From: Mucilaginibacter rigui
GTDB lineage: Bacteria > Bacteroidota > Bacteroidia > Sphingobacteriales > Sphingobacteriaceae
DNA length: 64,000 nt
Assembly: GCF_014773275.1 (NCBI RefSeq)
Contig: NZ_JACWMW010000002.1
Coordinates: 1,178,001-1,242,000, forward strand
Direction: 5' to 3'
This document shows positions 25,797-34,974 of the stretch, piece by piece (the first letter of the stretch is position 1; each line of letters begins with the position of its first letter). The translations under genes were made by a program, and so were the position numbers. The notes beneath the pieces are model-generated. The model was not told the origin of the DNA, did no database searches, and worked only from the letters and a program-made list of their open reading frames with translations.

Positions 25797-27323
25797 TTAA
25801 ATTTTCTTGCCATTAAAAGTAATCCCATACAGGTCAGTACGTCTGTCCTTTAAATTTTGCACGCTGCCGTATTCATGCAACTCGCCTAGGGTAGATAGGT
25901 CAACATCTGCAATTACGATCATCTCACTGTTCGGGGTCGCTTCAGATTGTATGCCGTTTGTAGGGAACCCAAAATCAGACGGAGTAAACACCGCCGATTG
26001 CGCATAGGAAATATCCATATTGTTTACGTTTGGCAGGTTACCTACGCAACCGGCAATAGCTACGTAACACTCGTTTTCAACCGCGCGGGCCTGGGCGCAA
26101 AACTTAACCCGGTTGTAGCCATTCTGCGTATCGGTAAGGAAAGGCACAAACAAGATCTGCATATCCTGGCCGGCCAGTATACGACCCAGTTCCGGAAACT
26201 CCACATCATAACATATCAGGATGCCTATGCGGCCTGCATCGGTTTCAAAAACCTTCAGGTCGTTGCCGCCGCGCATCCCCCATGAGTTGATCTCGGATGG
26301 GGTGGGGTGCAGCTTTACGCTTTCTTCCATGCTGCCGTTACGCCTGAACAGGTAGGATACATTGTAAAGTGAATCATCCTTTATAACAGGCATACTGCCC
26401 GATATAATATTTACATTGTATGATACGGCCAGCTTGGTAAACGCTTCGGTGATGGGTTCGGTAAATTTGGCCAGCTCACGCATGGCCTTGGCCGCATCCA
26501 TGTGGTTATACTCGGCCATCAGCGGGGTGTTGAACAGTTCGGGAAACAATATAAAATCCGACTGGTAATCGCTTACGGCATCCACAAAGTATTCGGCATG
26601 CTTCATTAACTCGCTAATGTTGTTGTATGGCCGCATTTGCCATTGCACCAACCCGATCCGTACCACAGTTTTTTGGTTAATTACCGTGCTTATTTCTTCG
26701 TAATAAACGTTATTCCATTCTATCAGCGTGGCAAAACCTTTTGAACGGGCATCTTCGGGCAGGTAATTGCGTAGTATTTTACGTACGTGGAAATCATTTG
26801 ACAATTGGAACGAAAGCGTAGGGTCGAAGATCTCTTTATATTTTACTTTATCAATATACTGGCGGGGAGTAAGGTCGTTTTGATATTTTTGATAGTTAGG
26901 GATGCGCCCACCGGCTATTATGCTCTTCAGGTTCAGTTTTTCGCAAAGCGCTTTACGGGCATCGTATAAACGGCGTGCAAGACGTAAGCCCCTATACTTT
27001 GGATGTATAAATACCTCAATGCCGTATAAAACATCACCTTTATCGGTATGTGTTTTGAAACTGCCGTCGCCGGTAATTTGTTTGTAGGTATGGTTATCGC
27101 CAAACTTGCTGTAATCAACAATAATGGATAGTGCGCAGCCAACAACTTCGCCATTCACGGTAACACAAACCTGCCCATCGGGGAAAAGTTTAATGAGCTT
27201 CCTGATAGATGCGGCGTCCCAATGGTCGTCATCCATATCCAGGTAAGCCGATTTCATTGATTTTTTTAGTTCCTGGTAATCCTGTACTTCCAGGGTACGT
27301 AGTTCGATACTTTGCAGATCCAT
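25797..27323 (-). CDS. Fused GNAT acetyltransferase-nitrilase-family amidohydrolase
   Basis: A 508-aa two-domain protein. Residues 1-215 form a GNAT N-acetyltransferase-like domain (VLYGIEVFIHPKYRGLRLARRLY, about 98-120, is the acetyl-CoA loop). Residues 220-505 form a carbon-nitrogen hydrolase with the complete Glu-Lys-Cys triad: Glu262 in FPELFN, Lys337 in VKLHPTP and Cys371 in LICYDVEFPE. The fusion occurs across many bacteria, but its substrate is not established. It is a single gene with no obvious partner. Confidence 0.88.
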   Translation of the reverse strand: MDLQSIELRTLEVQDYQELKKSMKSAYLDMDDDHWDAASIRKLIKLFPDGQVCVTVNGEVVGCALSIIVDYSKFGDNHTYKQITGDGSFKTHTDKGDVLYGIEVFIHPKYRGLRLARRLYDARKALCEKLNLKSIIAGGRIPNYQKYQNDLTPRQYIDKVKYKEIFDPTLSFQLSNDFHVRKILRNYLPEDARSKGFATLIEWNNVYYEEISTVINQKTVVRIGLVQWQMRPYNNISELMKHAEYFVDAVSDYQSDFILFPELFNTPLMAEYNHMDAAKAMRELAKFTEPITEAFTKLAVSYNVNIISGSMPVIKDDSLYNVSYLFRRNGSMEESVKLHPTPSEINSWGMRGGNDLKVFETDAGRIGILICYDVEFPELGRILAGQDMQILFVPFLTDTQNGYNRVKFCAQARAVENECYVAIAGCVGNLPNVNNMDISYAQSAVFTPSDFGFPTNGIQSEATPNSEMIVIADVDLSTLGELHEYGSVQNLKDRRTDLYGITFNGKKI

Positions 27324-27409
27324 TTTTCTGTAACCCTGTTAGGGCAAGAATGTTTGTTTGCAGCCTGAAGTCTTTAGTCCAAAATCGGATTTTATATAAG
27401 TGCCCATAC

Positions 27410-27805
27410 TTAATACTTATTACTAAATACTCTCGACTTAGAATGCCACCACGCCCAAAGTATCAATACCGGTTGCAACAATAACCTTATCCATGCAATA
27501 GTTGGTGTAACCCATAAATCTCCAACCTTTAAGGGTGCATCCGTAAGCATGGTGATATGCACAGGTAAAAAGGCGATAAGCATTAATATAATGCCGTATG
27601 AAGCAACCTTGCGCGTTTTTGGCCGTATCAACAATAACGCGAACAAGATCTCGAAGAAACCGGCCAGTATATTTAGTAAAACCGGGTAAGGCAAATAGGA
27701 AGGGATAATGCGATAATAGCCTTGTGGATGGATAAAATGATTGGTCCCGGCAGCGAGGTATCCAATCACCAAAATACCAAGGCTGACATTTTTTAAAATT
27801 CGCAT
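27410..27805 (-). CDS. DoxX-family small membrane protein
   Basis: A 131-aa protein with four predicted membrane helices. The ATG at 27805 gives MRILKNVSLGILVIGYLAAG; the longer frame to 27922 adds a non-membrane stretch with no support. The segment GTNHFIHPQGYYRIIPSYLP and the late LLLQPVLILWAW are typical of DoxX/DUF417-like proteins. The function of the family is poorly defined. It is divergent from hemA. Confidence 0.75.
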   Translation of the reverse strand: MRILKNVSLGILVIGYLAAGTNHFIHPQGYYRIIPSYLPYPVLLNILAGFFEILFALLLIRPKTRKVASYGIILMLIAFLPVHITMLTDAPLKVGDLWVTPTIAWIRLLLQPVLILWAWWHSKSRVFSNKY

Positions 27806-27941
27806 TTTTGATTGTTTAATCGATTGATTAATAAAGAATATTGTAAAAATATGGCTTTTTATTGAAGAAAACACATTATTTATAATCATTCTAAATCCGT
27901 CTGTTTGACATATCCTTGACATTGCATCCTTATTGGTATGT

Positions 27942-27949
27942 TACTTTTG
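27942..27949 (+). promoter_or_regulatory. Likely -7 box of hemA
   Basis: TACTTTTG matches TAnnTTTG. The expected transcription start is about 27956, downstream of the in-frame ATG at 27933, so that ATG cannot be the start in this transcript. No ideal -33 element is seen (TTG at 27916 or 27922, spacing 23 or 17). Confidence 0.5.
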
Positions 27950-27971
27950 TTGGGTCAAAATAGAAATTGCT

Positions 27972-29195
27972 TTGAAGTATTTAAAAGTTATTGCTTTTAC
28001 ACATAAACAGATCGAGCTGAAGGAATTGGGTAAACTGGTATTATGCCAGGAAAACATTACCGAAAAACTTCATGCAGCTAAAGGGCATTTCGGTATTGAC
28101 GAAATTTTTTATTTGTCAACCTGTAATCGGGTTGAATTTGTACTGTCTACCCAGCATAAGGTTGACAGGGAATTTGCAGAGGCTTTTTTAACAGAGATGC
28201 AAATGGGCCTTTGTACCCACTCTACCCAAACTTTTTTGGATGCAGCTTCTATTTATGAAGGGCAGGAAGCACTTAATCATTTACTGCGTACATCATGCTC
28301 ATTAGAGAGCCTGATAGTTGGCGAAAAAGAAATTTTAGCTCAACTGCGTAAAGCTTATGATGATTGCCGCGAGGCGGGCCTTACCGCCGATAAATTGCGC
28401 CTGGTTATGGAGTGTGTTGTAAAAGGTGCCAAAGAAGTTTACACCCATACCAATATTTCAAAAAATCCAATTTCGGTGGTGTCATTGGCATACCGCAAAT
28501 TAAAGGACCTGAAACTTTGCTCAAACGCACGTGTGCTTATTATTGGCGCCGGCGAAACTAACCGCAACATTTCAAAATACCTGCAAAAGCATAAATTCTC
28601 AAATTTCTCGGTATTTAACCGTACGCTTTCAAAAGCACAACAGTTGGCCGATGATTTGGGCGGCGAAGCTTTTGAGCTGCATGAACTAAAGAACTTTAAA
28701 GGCGGTTTTGACGCCATTATCACCTGTACATCGGCAGTTGAACCTATCCTTACTACTGAAATTTATAGCTCGTTATTAAATGGCGATACCGGCAAGAAAA
28801 CAATTGTTGACCTTGCTATCCCCAACGATACCGCGCCTGAAGTTCTTGAGCAGTTTGATGTTAATTTTATTGAGGTACACAGCCTTAACGAGATCGCAAA
28901 AAAGAATTTGCAGGAACGCTACCAGGAGCTTGTACACGCCGAAGCCATTATAGAGCAAAATATTGCCGAGTTTTTAGTGATGCTGAAGCAACGCAAAATT
29001 GAATTGGCTATGCGACAGGTGCCTGAAAAGATCAAAGAGATCCGCAATAACGCGGTAAATACCGTTTTTGCCGACGAGGTGCAAAGCCTTGATAAAGAAT
29101 CGCGCGAGATACTGGAGAAGGTGATCAACTACATGGAAAAAAAATATATCAGCGTTCCCATGATCATGGCGAAAGATATATTGATCAATAATTAG
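27972..29195 (+). CDS. hemA: Glutamyl-tRNA reductase
   Basis: Reduces glutamyl-tRNA to glutamate-1-semialdehyde with NADPH, the first committed step of C5 heme synthesis. I choose the TTG at 27972 (MKYLKVIAFTHKQIELKEL, 407 aa) because an upstream ATG at 27933 adds VCYFCWVKIEIAL, lies before the predicted transcription start and is unlike the family. The active-site Cys51 is in STCNRVEF. Further motifs are GEKEILAQLRKAY and the NADPH-binding VLIIGAGETN. It starts the heme cluster. Confidence 0.93.
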   Translation: MKYLKVIAFTHKQIELKELGKLVLCQENITEKLHAAKGHFGIDEIFYLSTCNRVEFVLSTQHKVDREFAEAFLTEMQMGLCTHSTQTFLDAASIYEGQEALNHLLRTSCSLESLIVGEKEILAQLRKAYDDCREAGLTADKLRLVMECVVKGAKEVYTHTNISKNPISVVSLAYRKLKDLKLCSNARVLIIGAGETNRNISKYLQKHKFSNFSVFNRTLSKAQQLADDLGGEAFELHELKNFKGGFDAIITCTSAVEPILTTEIYSSLLNGDTGKKTIVDLAIPNDTAPEVLEQFDVNFIEVHSLNEIAKKNLQERYQELVHAEAIIEQNIAEFLVMLKQRKIELAMRQVPEKIKEIRNNAVNTVFADEVQSLDKESREILEKVINYMEKKYISVPMIMAKDILINN

Positions 29196-29336
29196 GCTTC
29201 TTTCTATCATTGTCGCGAGTTTGGTGCAGCTTAACTTGTGACACAGCACAAGGTAAGCTTTCAGCTTACTAAACACTCACTTAGTCAGCCTACTTTCATA
29301 TCCTTAATTAATGCTATATTACTGTGCATAAAAATT

Positions 29337-29344
29337 TAAATTTG
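29337..29344 (+). promoter_or_regulatory. Possible -7 box of hemCD
   Basis: TAAATTTG, an exact TAnnTTTG match, 20 bp before the TTG start of the hemC-hemD fusion. The -33 element is poor. The 169-bp hemA-hemCD gap also contains a GTAAGC...GCTTAC hairpin near 29253-29269. Confidence 0.4.
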
Positions 29345-29364
29345 TGCTGTAAAAATTTATCCCC

Positions 29365-30939
29365 TTGGACAGAACAGTAATAATAGGAACGCGTGGCAGC
29401 GAATTAGCTTTATGGCAGGCAAACTTTGTAAAGGATAGCCTTGCCGCAATTAACATTACCGCCGAACTTAAAATTATAAAAACACAGGGCGACCGTATCC
29501 TGAACCTCAGTTTTGATAAACTGGAAGGTAAAGGCTTTTTTACCAAAGAATTGGAAGAAGAATTATTGGCAGGTACTATAGATCTGGCTGTGCATTCGCA
29601 CAAGGACCTGCCAACAGAAAACCCTCCGGGACTCATCATCGCAGCAGTTTCAGAACGGGAAGATCCGGCTGAACTGTTGCTGATCTTGAAAGACTGTGTT
29701 GATGTACGCCAAAAGCTATCTGTAAAATATGGCGGTATGGTGGGCACATCATCAAACAGGCGCAAGGCGCAATTGCTTGCCGTGCGCCCCGATCTGGAAA
29801 TAGATGAACTGCGCGGCAACGTACCAACCCGCATAGGCAAACTGCGCGACGAAAAGTATGATGCCATTATGCTGGCAAAAGCCGGTGTTACCCGTTTGGG
29901 AATAGACCTGAGCGAATTTCATGTAGAGGAACTAACCGCTACCGAATTTATTCCTGCTCCGGCCCAAGGCGCACTGGCTATCCAGATCCGCGAGAGCAAT
30001 ACCGAGTTATTTGAGATATTACAGGCTTTGCACCACCCTGATGTAGCCGAAGAGCTTTCGTTAGAGCGCGGTGTGCTAAAAATGTTTGGCGGTGGCTGCC
30101 ACCTGCCCCTTGGTGTTTATTGCCGCAGGGATGATGGTAAATTCCAGGTGTTTACCTCAAAGGCCGAAGATGGCGAAGGTTTCCCGGACAGGTATTTTAT
30201 TGAAAGTGATACCCTTGATGGTGTTGCCGATAAAATAGTGGCCCGTTTTGCAAAAGACAGGAAGTTCCCAAACAAGGTGTTTATCTCCCGCGATATTTCG
30301 GAGACCAGCTATTTCCGCAAAGCATTAGAGAAACATAAAATAGAGATAGAGGCCCGTTCGCTTATCCGCACGGTGCCGGTTATTACCAAGTTCGATTCTT
30401 ACATTTTAAGGAATATTGATTGGATATTCTTCACCAGCAAGAATGCTGTAGAGTATTTTTTTAAATTATTGCCCCAGTTCCCTAAAAAAGTAAAATTTGG
30501 GGTAATGGGCGCAGGCAGCGAGGATATGCTACGCCGCAACGGTCACTTTGCCGATTTTGTTGGCGAGAGCAATGATACGGCCGATGTAGCTGCCGATTTT
30601 GCCGCACTGGCAAACGGCAGTGCAATATTATTTCCGGGTGCCGATAACCCAATGAGGAGCATACAACAAGGCTTATCTGCCGAAACAAAAATAATTGACC
30701 TGCCCGTTTACGAAACCGTGCTGGAAGAAGAAGTAGAGCCAACAGGTGCCGATGTGGTAGTATTTACCAGCCCAAGCAATGTGGAAGCTTACTTTGCCGA
30801 TAACCTGCTTGAACCCGGACAAAAGGTAATAGCCATAGGTAAATCAACCGGTAAAAAGTTTGATGAAATGGGTGTAAAATACACCCTGCCTTTCTCTCCC
30901 GACGAAGTTGGGCTGGCAGAGGCCGTGTTTGGGATATAA
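29365..30939 (+). CDS. hemC-hemD: Hydroxymethylbilane synthase fused to uroporphyrinogen-III synthase
   Basis: A 524-aa bifunctional enzyme turning four porphobilinogens into uroporphyrinogen III. Residues 1 to about 300 are HemC: IIGTRGSELALWQ, HSHKDLPTENP, and the dipyrromethane-binding Cys245 in FGGGCHLPLG. From about residue 303 (NKVFISRDISE) to the end is a HemD fold, with FFTSKNAVEYF and VVFTSPSNVEAYF. The start codon is TTG at 29365; no in-frame ATG precedes the conserved N-terminus. It is followed by an octamer repeat and hemB. Confidence 0.93.
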   Translation: MDRTVIIGTRGSELALWQANFVKDSLAAINITAELKIIKTQGDRILNLSFDKLEGKGFFTKELEEELLAGTIDLAVHSHKDLPTENPPGLIIAAVSEREDPAELLLILKDCVDVRQKLSVKYGGMVGTSSNRRKAQLLAVRPDLEIDELRGNVPTRIGKLRDEKYDAIMLAKAGVTRLGIDLSEFHVEELTATEFIPAPAQGALAIQIRESNTELFEILQALHHPDVAEELSLERGVLKMFGGGCHLPLGVYCRRDDGKFQVFTSKAEDGEGFPDRYFIESDTLDGVADKIVARFAKDRKFPNKVFISRDISETSYFRKALEKHKIEIEARSLIRTVPVITKFDSYILRNIDWIFFTSKNAVEYFFKLLPQFPKKVKFGVMGAGSEDMLRRNGHFADFVGESNDTADVAADFAALANGSAILFPGADNPMRSIQQGLSAETKIIDLPVYETVLEEEVEPTGADVVVFTSPSNVEAYFADNLLEPGQKVIAIGKSTGKKFDEMGVKYTLPFSPDEVGLAEAVFGI

Positions 30940-30940
30940 T

Positions 30941-31016
30941 TAGTCATTGAGTCATTGGGTCATTAGGTCATTATAATTGAGGCCAATGACGCAATGACTC
31001 AATGACCCAATGACTA
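30941..31016. repeat. Phased octamer inverted repeat (NNGTCATT words) before hemB
   Basis: Left arm 30941-30972 is four octamers NNGTCATT, with NN = TA, GA, GG, AG. Right arm 30985-31016 is four octamers AATGACNN, with NN = GC, TC, CC, TA. Read in reverse complement, the right arm has NN = TA, GG, GA, GC. The spacer is 12 bp. The element begins 1 bp after the hemCD stop and ends 4 bp before the hemB ATG, so it fills the spacer. Confidence 0.92.
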
Positions 31017-31020
31017 TAAA

Positions 31021-31992
31021 ATGTTACAACGACCAAGAAGAAATCGTAAGAGTGAAGTTATCCGCCAGATGGTGCAGGAAACACATGTTAGCGCGGCTAA
31101 CCTGATATTCCCGCTGTTTATTGTGGATGGCGAGAACCAGAAAACCGAAGTGGCATCAATGCCCGGTATTTTCAGGTATTCGATAGATAACCTGCTGCGC
31201 GAGGTAGAAAGCTGCATGAAACTGGGCTTAAACTCGTTCGATCTGTTCCCTAATATCGACGAAGCATTAAAAGATAAATTCGCTACCGAAAGTCACCGCG
31301 ATGAGAGCCTTTACCTGCGTGCCATCCGTGCCGTAAAAAAAGAGTTTCCGGAAGCTTGCGTGATAACCGATGTAGCGATGGATCCTTACAGCAGCGATGG
31401 GCATGATGGTATTGTAGAGAATGGACAGATTCTGAACGACGAAACTTTAGAGGTATTGGGCAAAATGGCCTTAGCCCACGCCCGTAGCGGTGCCGATATC
31501 ATTGCCCCGTCAGATATGATGGATGGGCGTGTGGGTTACATCCGCGAAGTGTTGGATGATAACGGCTTTACGGGCGTTTCCATCATGTCGTATTCGGCAA
31601 AATATGCCAGTGCGTTTTATGGTCCGTTTAGGGATGCATTAAACTCCGCACCAAAATTTGGCGACAAAAAAACTTACCAGATGAACCCTGCCAACCAGCG
31701 CGAAGCTTTAATAGAAGCCCGCCTGGATGAAGCTGAGGGTGCCGATTTCCTGATGGTGAAACCGGCGTTATCATACCTGGACGTTATTAAACTGATAAAA
31801 GATGATACTGAACTGCCGGTTGCAGCCTACAACGTAAGCGGCGAGTACGCGATGATAAAAGCCGCCGTACAAAAAGGCTGGTTAAATGAGCAGCGCGCCA
31901 CTACCGAAGTGCTTACCAGCATTCGCCGTGCCGGTGCTACCGCGATATTAACTTACCACGCTAAGGAAGTGTTGTTGAATAAGTGGCTTTAG
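31021..31992 (+). CDS. hemB: Porphobilinogen synthase (delta-aminolevulinate dehydratase)
   Basis: Condenses two 5-aminolevulinates into porphobilinogen. Length is 323 aa. The two catalytic lysines are Lys194 in SYSAKYASAFYGPFRDA and Lys247 in MVKPALSYLD. The metal site reads TDVAMDPYSSDGHDG: Asp replaces the cysteines of zinc enzymes, so this is the Mg2+ type. The IAPSDMMDGRVGYIR motif is intact. An octamer-repeat hairpin sits immediately before its start. Confidence 0.95.
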   Translation: MLQRPRRNRKSEVIRQMVQETHVSAANLIFPLFIVDGENQKTEVASMPGIFRYSIDNLLREVESCMKLGLNSFDLFPNIDEALKDKFATESHRDESLYLRAIRAVKKEFPEACVITDVAMDPYSSDGHDGIVENGQILNDETLEVLGKMALAHARSGADIIAPSDMMDGRVGYIREVLDDNGFTGVSIMSYSAKYASAFYGPFRDALNSAPKFGDKKTYQMNPANQREALIEARLDEAEGADFLMVKPALSYLDVIKLIKDDTELPVAAYNVSGEYAMIKAAVQKGWLNEQRATTEVLTSIRRAGATAILTYHAKEVLLNKWL

Positions 31993-32014
31993 GAAGCTTT
32001 TAGCAATAATAAAA

Positions 32015-33325
32015 ATGCAAATAAAAGATATAAGCAGAGCAAAATCTGCAGAACTGTACGAGAAAGCGAAAACCTATTTCCCGGGTGGGGTAAACTCACC
32101 GGTAAGGGCGTTTAAATCTGTTTACGGCACACCGCTTTTTATTGAAAAAGGCAATGGCAGCCATATATGGGATGCCGACGGGAACGAGTTTATAGATTTT
32201 TGCTGTTCATGGGGACCGCTCATCCTGGGGCATAACCATGCATCGGTGCGTAATAAAGTAACCGAAGTGATGCAGAAGGGAATGTCGTTCGGCGCGCCCA
32301 CAGCGTTGGAGAATGAACTGGCAGAGCTTATCCTGGGCAATAATAAATTCATCGAAAAAATACGTTTTGTAAGCTCGGGCACCGAAGCGGTAATGTCGGC
32401 CATCAGGCTGGCGAGGGGTTACACCAAACGCGATAAAATATTAAAGTTTGAAGGTTGTTATCATGGCCATTCAGATAGCTTATTGGTAAAGGCGGGCTCG
32501 GGCCTTGTTACTTTTGGCGAAACCTCATCAGCGGGCGTACCAAAGGCTTTTGCTGATGAAACCATAGTTGTATCGTTAAATGATAAAAAAGCCCTGCAAG
32601 AGGCCTTTGAAGAGTTTAAGGGGCAAATAGCCGCAGTTATCATTGAACCCGTTCCGGCTAACAACGGGTTGCTTTTGCAAACACAGGATTATTTGAATTA
32701 CCTGCGCCAGATCTGTACCGATAACGGCACCATGCTGATCTTTGATGAAGTGATCTCGGGCTTCCGTGTAGGCTTTGAGGGGGCTGCCGCATATTACGGC
32801 ATCCGGCCGGATATTATTACTTATGGTAAAATTATAGGTGGTGGTTTGCCGGTTGGTGCTTATGGTGCATCGGCAGCGGTGATGGATCATATCTCGCCGG
32901 TTGGTTCGGTTTACCAGGCGGGTACATTATCGGGCAATCCGGTAGCTATGGCAGCTGGTATCGCGCAGTTAAGCGAATTATTAAAACCCGGCTTTTATGA
33001 CGAATTACATGCCAAAACGGCGGGCTTTGTGAAAGATATACAGGACTTTGTTACGGAGCATGGCTACCAGTTAAAAATATTTACTATTGGCTCTATTTTT
33101 TGGTTTGCCTTTACCGACCAGGAAAGCATCACCACAGCCGAGCAGATTGACCCGGCAAGCATGTTAAAATTTAAGGAAATGCACCGCGAGCTGATCAACA
33201 GGGGGATTTATTTAGGCCCATCTGGCTATGAAGTAGGCTTTATATCGGCTGCTCATACAACAGCTGACTTAGAAATAACAAAAACAGCTATATTTGAGAG
33301 TCTGGATATTGTATTTGGGAAATAA
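32015..33325 (+). CDS. hemL: Glutamate-1-semialdehyde 2,1-aminomutase
   Basis: PLP enzyme that isomerises glutamate-1-semialdehyde to 5-aminolevulinate, acting between HemA and HemB. Length is 436 aa. The PLP lysine is Lys272 in TYGKIIGGGLPVGAYG, and FPGGVNSPVRAF and SSGTEAVMSAIRLAR are the family signatures. It lies 22 bp after hemB. Confidence 0.96.
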   Translation: MQIKDISRAKSAELYEKAKTYFPGGVNSPVRAFKSVYGTPLFIEKGNGSHIWDADGNEFIDFCCSWGPLILGHNHASVRNKVTEVMQKGMSFGAPTALENELAELILGNNKFIEKIRFVSSGTEAVMSAIRLARGYTKRDKILKFEGCYHGHSDSLLVKAGSGLVTFGETSSAGVPKAFADETIVVSLNDKKALQEAFEEFKGQIAAVIIEPVPANNGLLLQTQDYLNYLRQICTDNGTMLIFDEVISGFRVGFEGAAAYYGIRPDIITYGKIIGGGLPVGAYGASAAVMDHISPVGSVYQAGTLSGNPVAMAAGIAQLSELLKPGFYDELHAKTAGFVKDIQDFVTEHGYQLKIFTIGSIFWFAFTDQESITTAEQIDPASMLKFKEMHRELINRGIYLGPSGYEVGFISAAHTTADLEITKTAIFESLDIVFGK

Positions 33326-33374
33326 GTTTGCAGCACAAGGCATGCAGTTTGCAGGCAATAAAATACTATAAGGA

Positions 33375-34250
33375 ATGAGAAAAACACTCGTAATATTCTA
33401 TGCCATAATCATTTATGCGGTTGCAGAATTGGTATGGTGGGGCTATATGCTGGTGCATCTTAACCCAAGCCGTAAAGGGATGATCATGGGAGAGGGGATG
33501 ATGTTTGTGATGGTATTTTTGATAGGCGCATATTTTCTGCACCAATCACTGAACAAAGAGGCCAAACTGCAGGAACAGAAGAAAAACTTCCTGCTTTCGG
33601 TAACGCACGAACTGAAATCGCCACTGGCATCTATTAAGATATTGCTTCAAACCATTCAGAAACGAGATCTTACCAAAGCCCAGATCCTCAACTTTATTGA
33701 TAAATCTCTGCTGGATGTAGAGCGTTTGGACGATATGGTTGAGAATATGTTACTGGCATCAAAAATTGATAACCGCTCATACACCTTCCCTAAAGCTAAA
33801 TTTAATATGTCGGTACTGGTTGATAGCATTGTAAACCGCCTGCAAATAAGCAAGTGCGATTGCAACCAGCAGATCATTAACGCCGAGATTGAACCTAAAA
33901 TTGAAATAACGGGCGATAAGTTCGCTTTAACATCGGTAGTAACCAATTTGGTGGAGAACGCTGTGAAATATTCAAGCCCATGCGAAACGGTTAACGTGAA
34001 ACTGTTTGAGAAGGACGGGAAAATTTACTTTCAGGTGGCAGACCATGGCATAGGTATTGCAGATAGTGAGAAGCCCCGCATTTTTGATAAATTTTACCGT
34101 GTAGGCAGTGAAGATACACGTAATACAAAAGGGACCGGCTTAGGCTTGTACATTGTAAAAGAAGTATTAGATAAACACCAGGCCAGCATAAAAGTTAAAG
34201 ATAACCGCCCTGCCGGTAGCATATTTGAAGTAGTATTTGCATTAACCTAA
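33375..34250 (+). CDS. Sensor histidine kinase
   Basis: A 291-aa kinase with two membrane helices (about 5-27 and 40-57) separated by only about 12 residues, so it has almost no periplasmic sensor and probably senses within the membrane or through another protein. The H-box is SVTHELKSPL with His78. N (NLVENAVKYS), G1 (DHGIGI), F (FDKFYR) and G2 (GTGLGLYIVKEV) boxes are complete. It lies between hemL (49-bp gap) and its response regulator (13-bp gap), so it may respond to heme or porphyrin status, which is inference. Confidence 0.92.
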   Translation: MRKTLVIFYAIIIYAVAELVWWGYMLVHLNPSRKGMIMGEGMMFVMVFLIGAYFLHQSLNKEAKLQEQKKNFLLSVTHELKSPLASIKILLQTIQKRDLTKAQILNFIDKSLLDVERLDDMVENMLLASKIDNRSYTFPKAKFNMSVLVDSIVNRLQISKCDCNQQIINAEIEPKIEITGDKFALTSVVTNLVENAVKYSSPCETVNVKLFEKDGKIYFQVADHGIGIADSEKPRIFDKFYRVGSEDTRNTKGTGLGLYIVKEVLDKHQASIKVKDNRPAGSIFEVVFALT

Positions 34251-34263
34251 ACAAATAGAGATC

Positions 34264-34971
34264 ATGCTCAACAAAAAAAGAATTTTATTAGCCGAAGACG
34301 AAGACCATTTGTTAGAGGCCATTAAGTTAAACCTGGAGCTGGAAGGCTACAAGGTATCAACTGCAAACAATGGTAAAAAAGCCCTTCAGATATTTAAAGA
34401 AGAGCGTTTTAACCTGGTGATATTAGATGTAATGATGCCCGAGATTGACGGCTTTGTGGTGGCAGAAACCATTAGGCTTGAAAACTCTGAGGTGCCTATT
34501 ATGTTCCTGACCGCTAAAAACACGAATGAAGATAAAATATCGGGCCTTAAAAAAGGTGCTGATGATTACCTGACCAAACCATTTAACCTGGAAGAGCTGA
34601 TACTGCGTGTTAACAACCTGGTAAAACGCAGCCTTAAAGGCGAAGACCTTAAAGAGTTTAACAGCTATAAAATTGGTGATAAAACCATTCACTTTAACTC
34701 GTTTGAGTTAGTGAACGGCGATGAAAGCATTACTCCGCTTACCAAGAAAGAGACCATGTTGCTGAAATTGCTGATAGAGCGCCGTAACGAGGCCGTATCG
34801 CGCGAGCAGATATTGGAAACTGTTTGGAACTACGATGTGTACCCATCAACCCGTACTATCGATAACTTTATATTAACCTTCCGTAAGTATTTTGAACCTG
34901 ATCCCAAAAACCCGGTTTATTTTCACTCTATCCGCGGCGTAGGCTATAAATTTACCGACAACCAGCACTAA
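34264..34971 (+). CDS. OmpR-family response regulator
   Basis: A 235-aa regulator. The receiver domain has the acidic pair in LLAEDEDH, the phosphoacceptor Asp55 in VILDVMMPE, and the conserved Lys in YLTKPF. The C-terminal winged helix (TPLTKKETMLLKLLIERRNEAVSREQIL, STRTIDNFILTFRKYF, IRGVGYKF) binds DNA. It pairs with the histidine kinase immediately upstream and lies inside the heme cluster. Confidence 0.94.
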   Translation: MLNKKRILLAEDEDHLLEAIKLNLELEGYKVSTANNGKKALQIFKEERFNLVILDVMMPEIDGFVVAETIRLENSEVPIMFLTAKNTNEDKISGLKKGADDYLTKPFNLEELILRVNNLVKRSLKGEDLKEFNSYKIGDKTIHFNSFELVNGDESITPLTKKETMLLKLLIERRNEAVSREQILETVWNYDVYPSTRTIDNFILTFRKYFEPDPKNPVYFHSIRGVGYKFTDNQH

Positions 34972-34974
34972 TAC

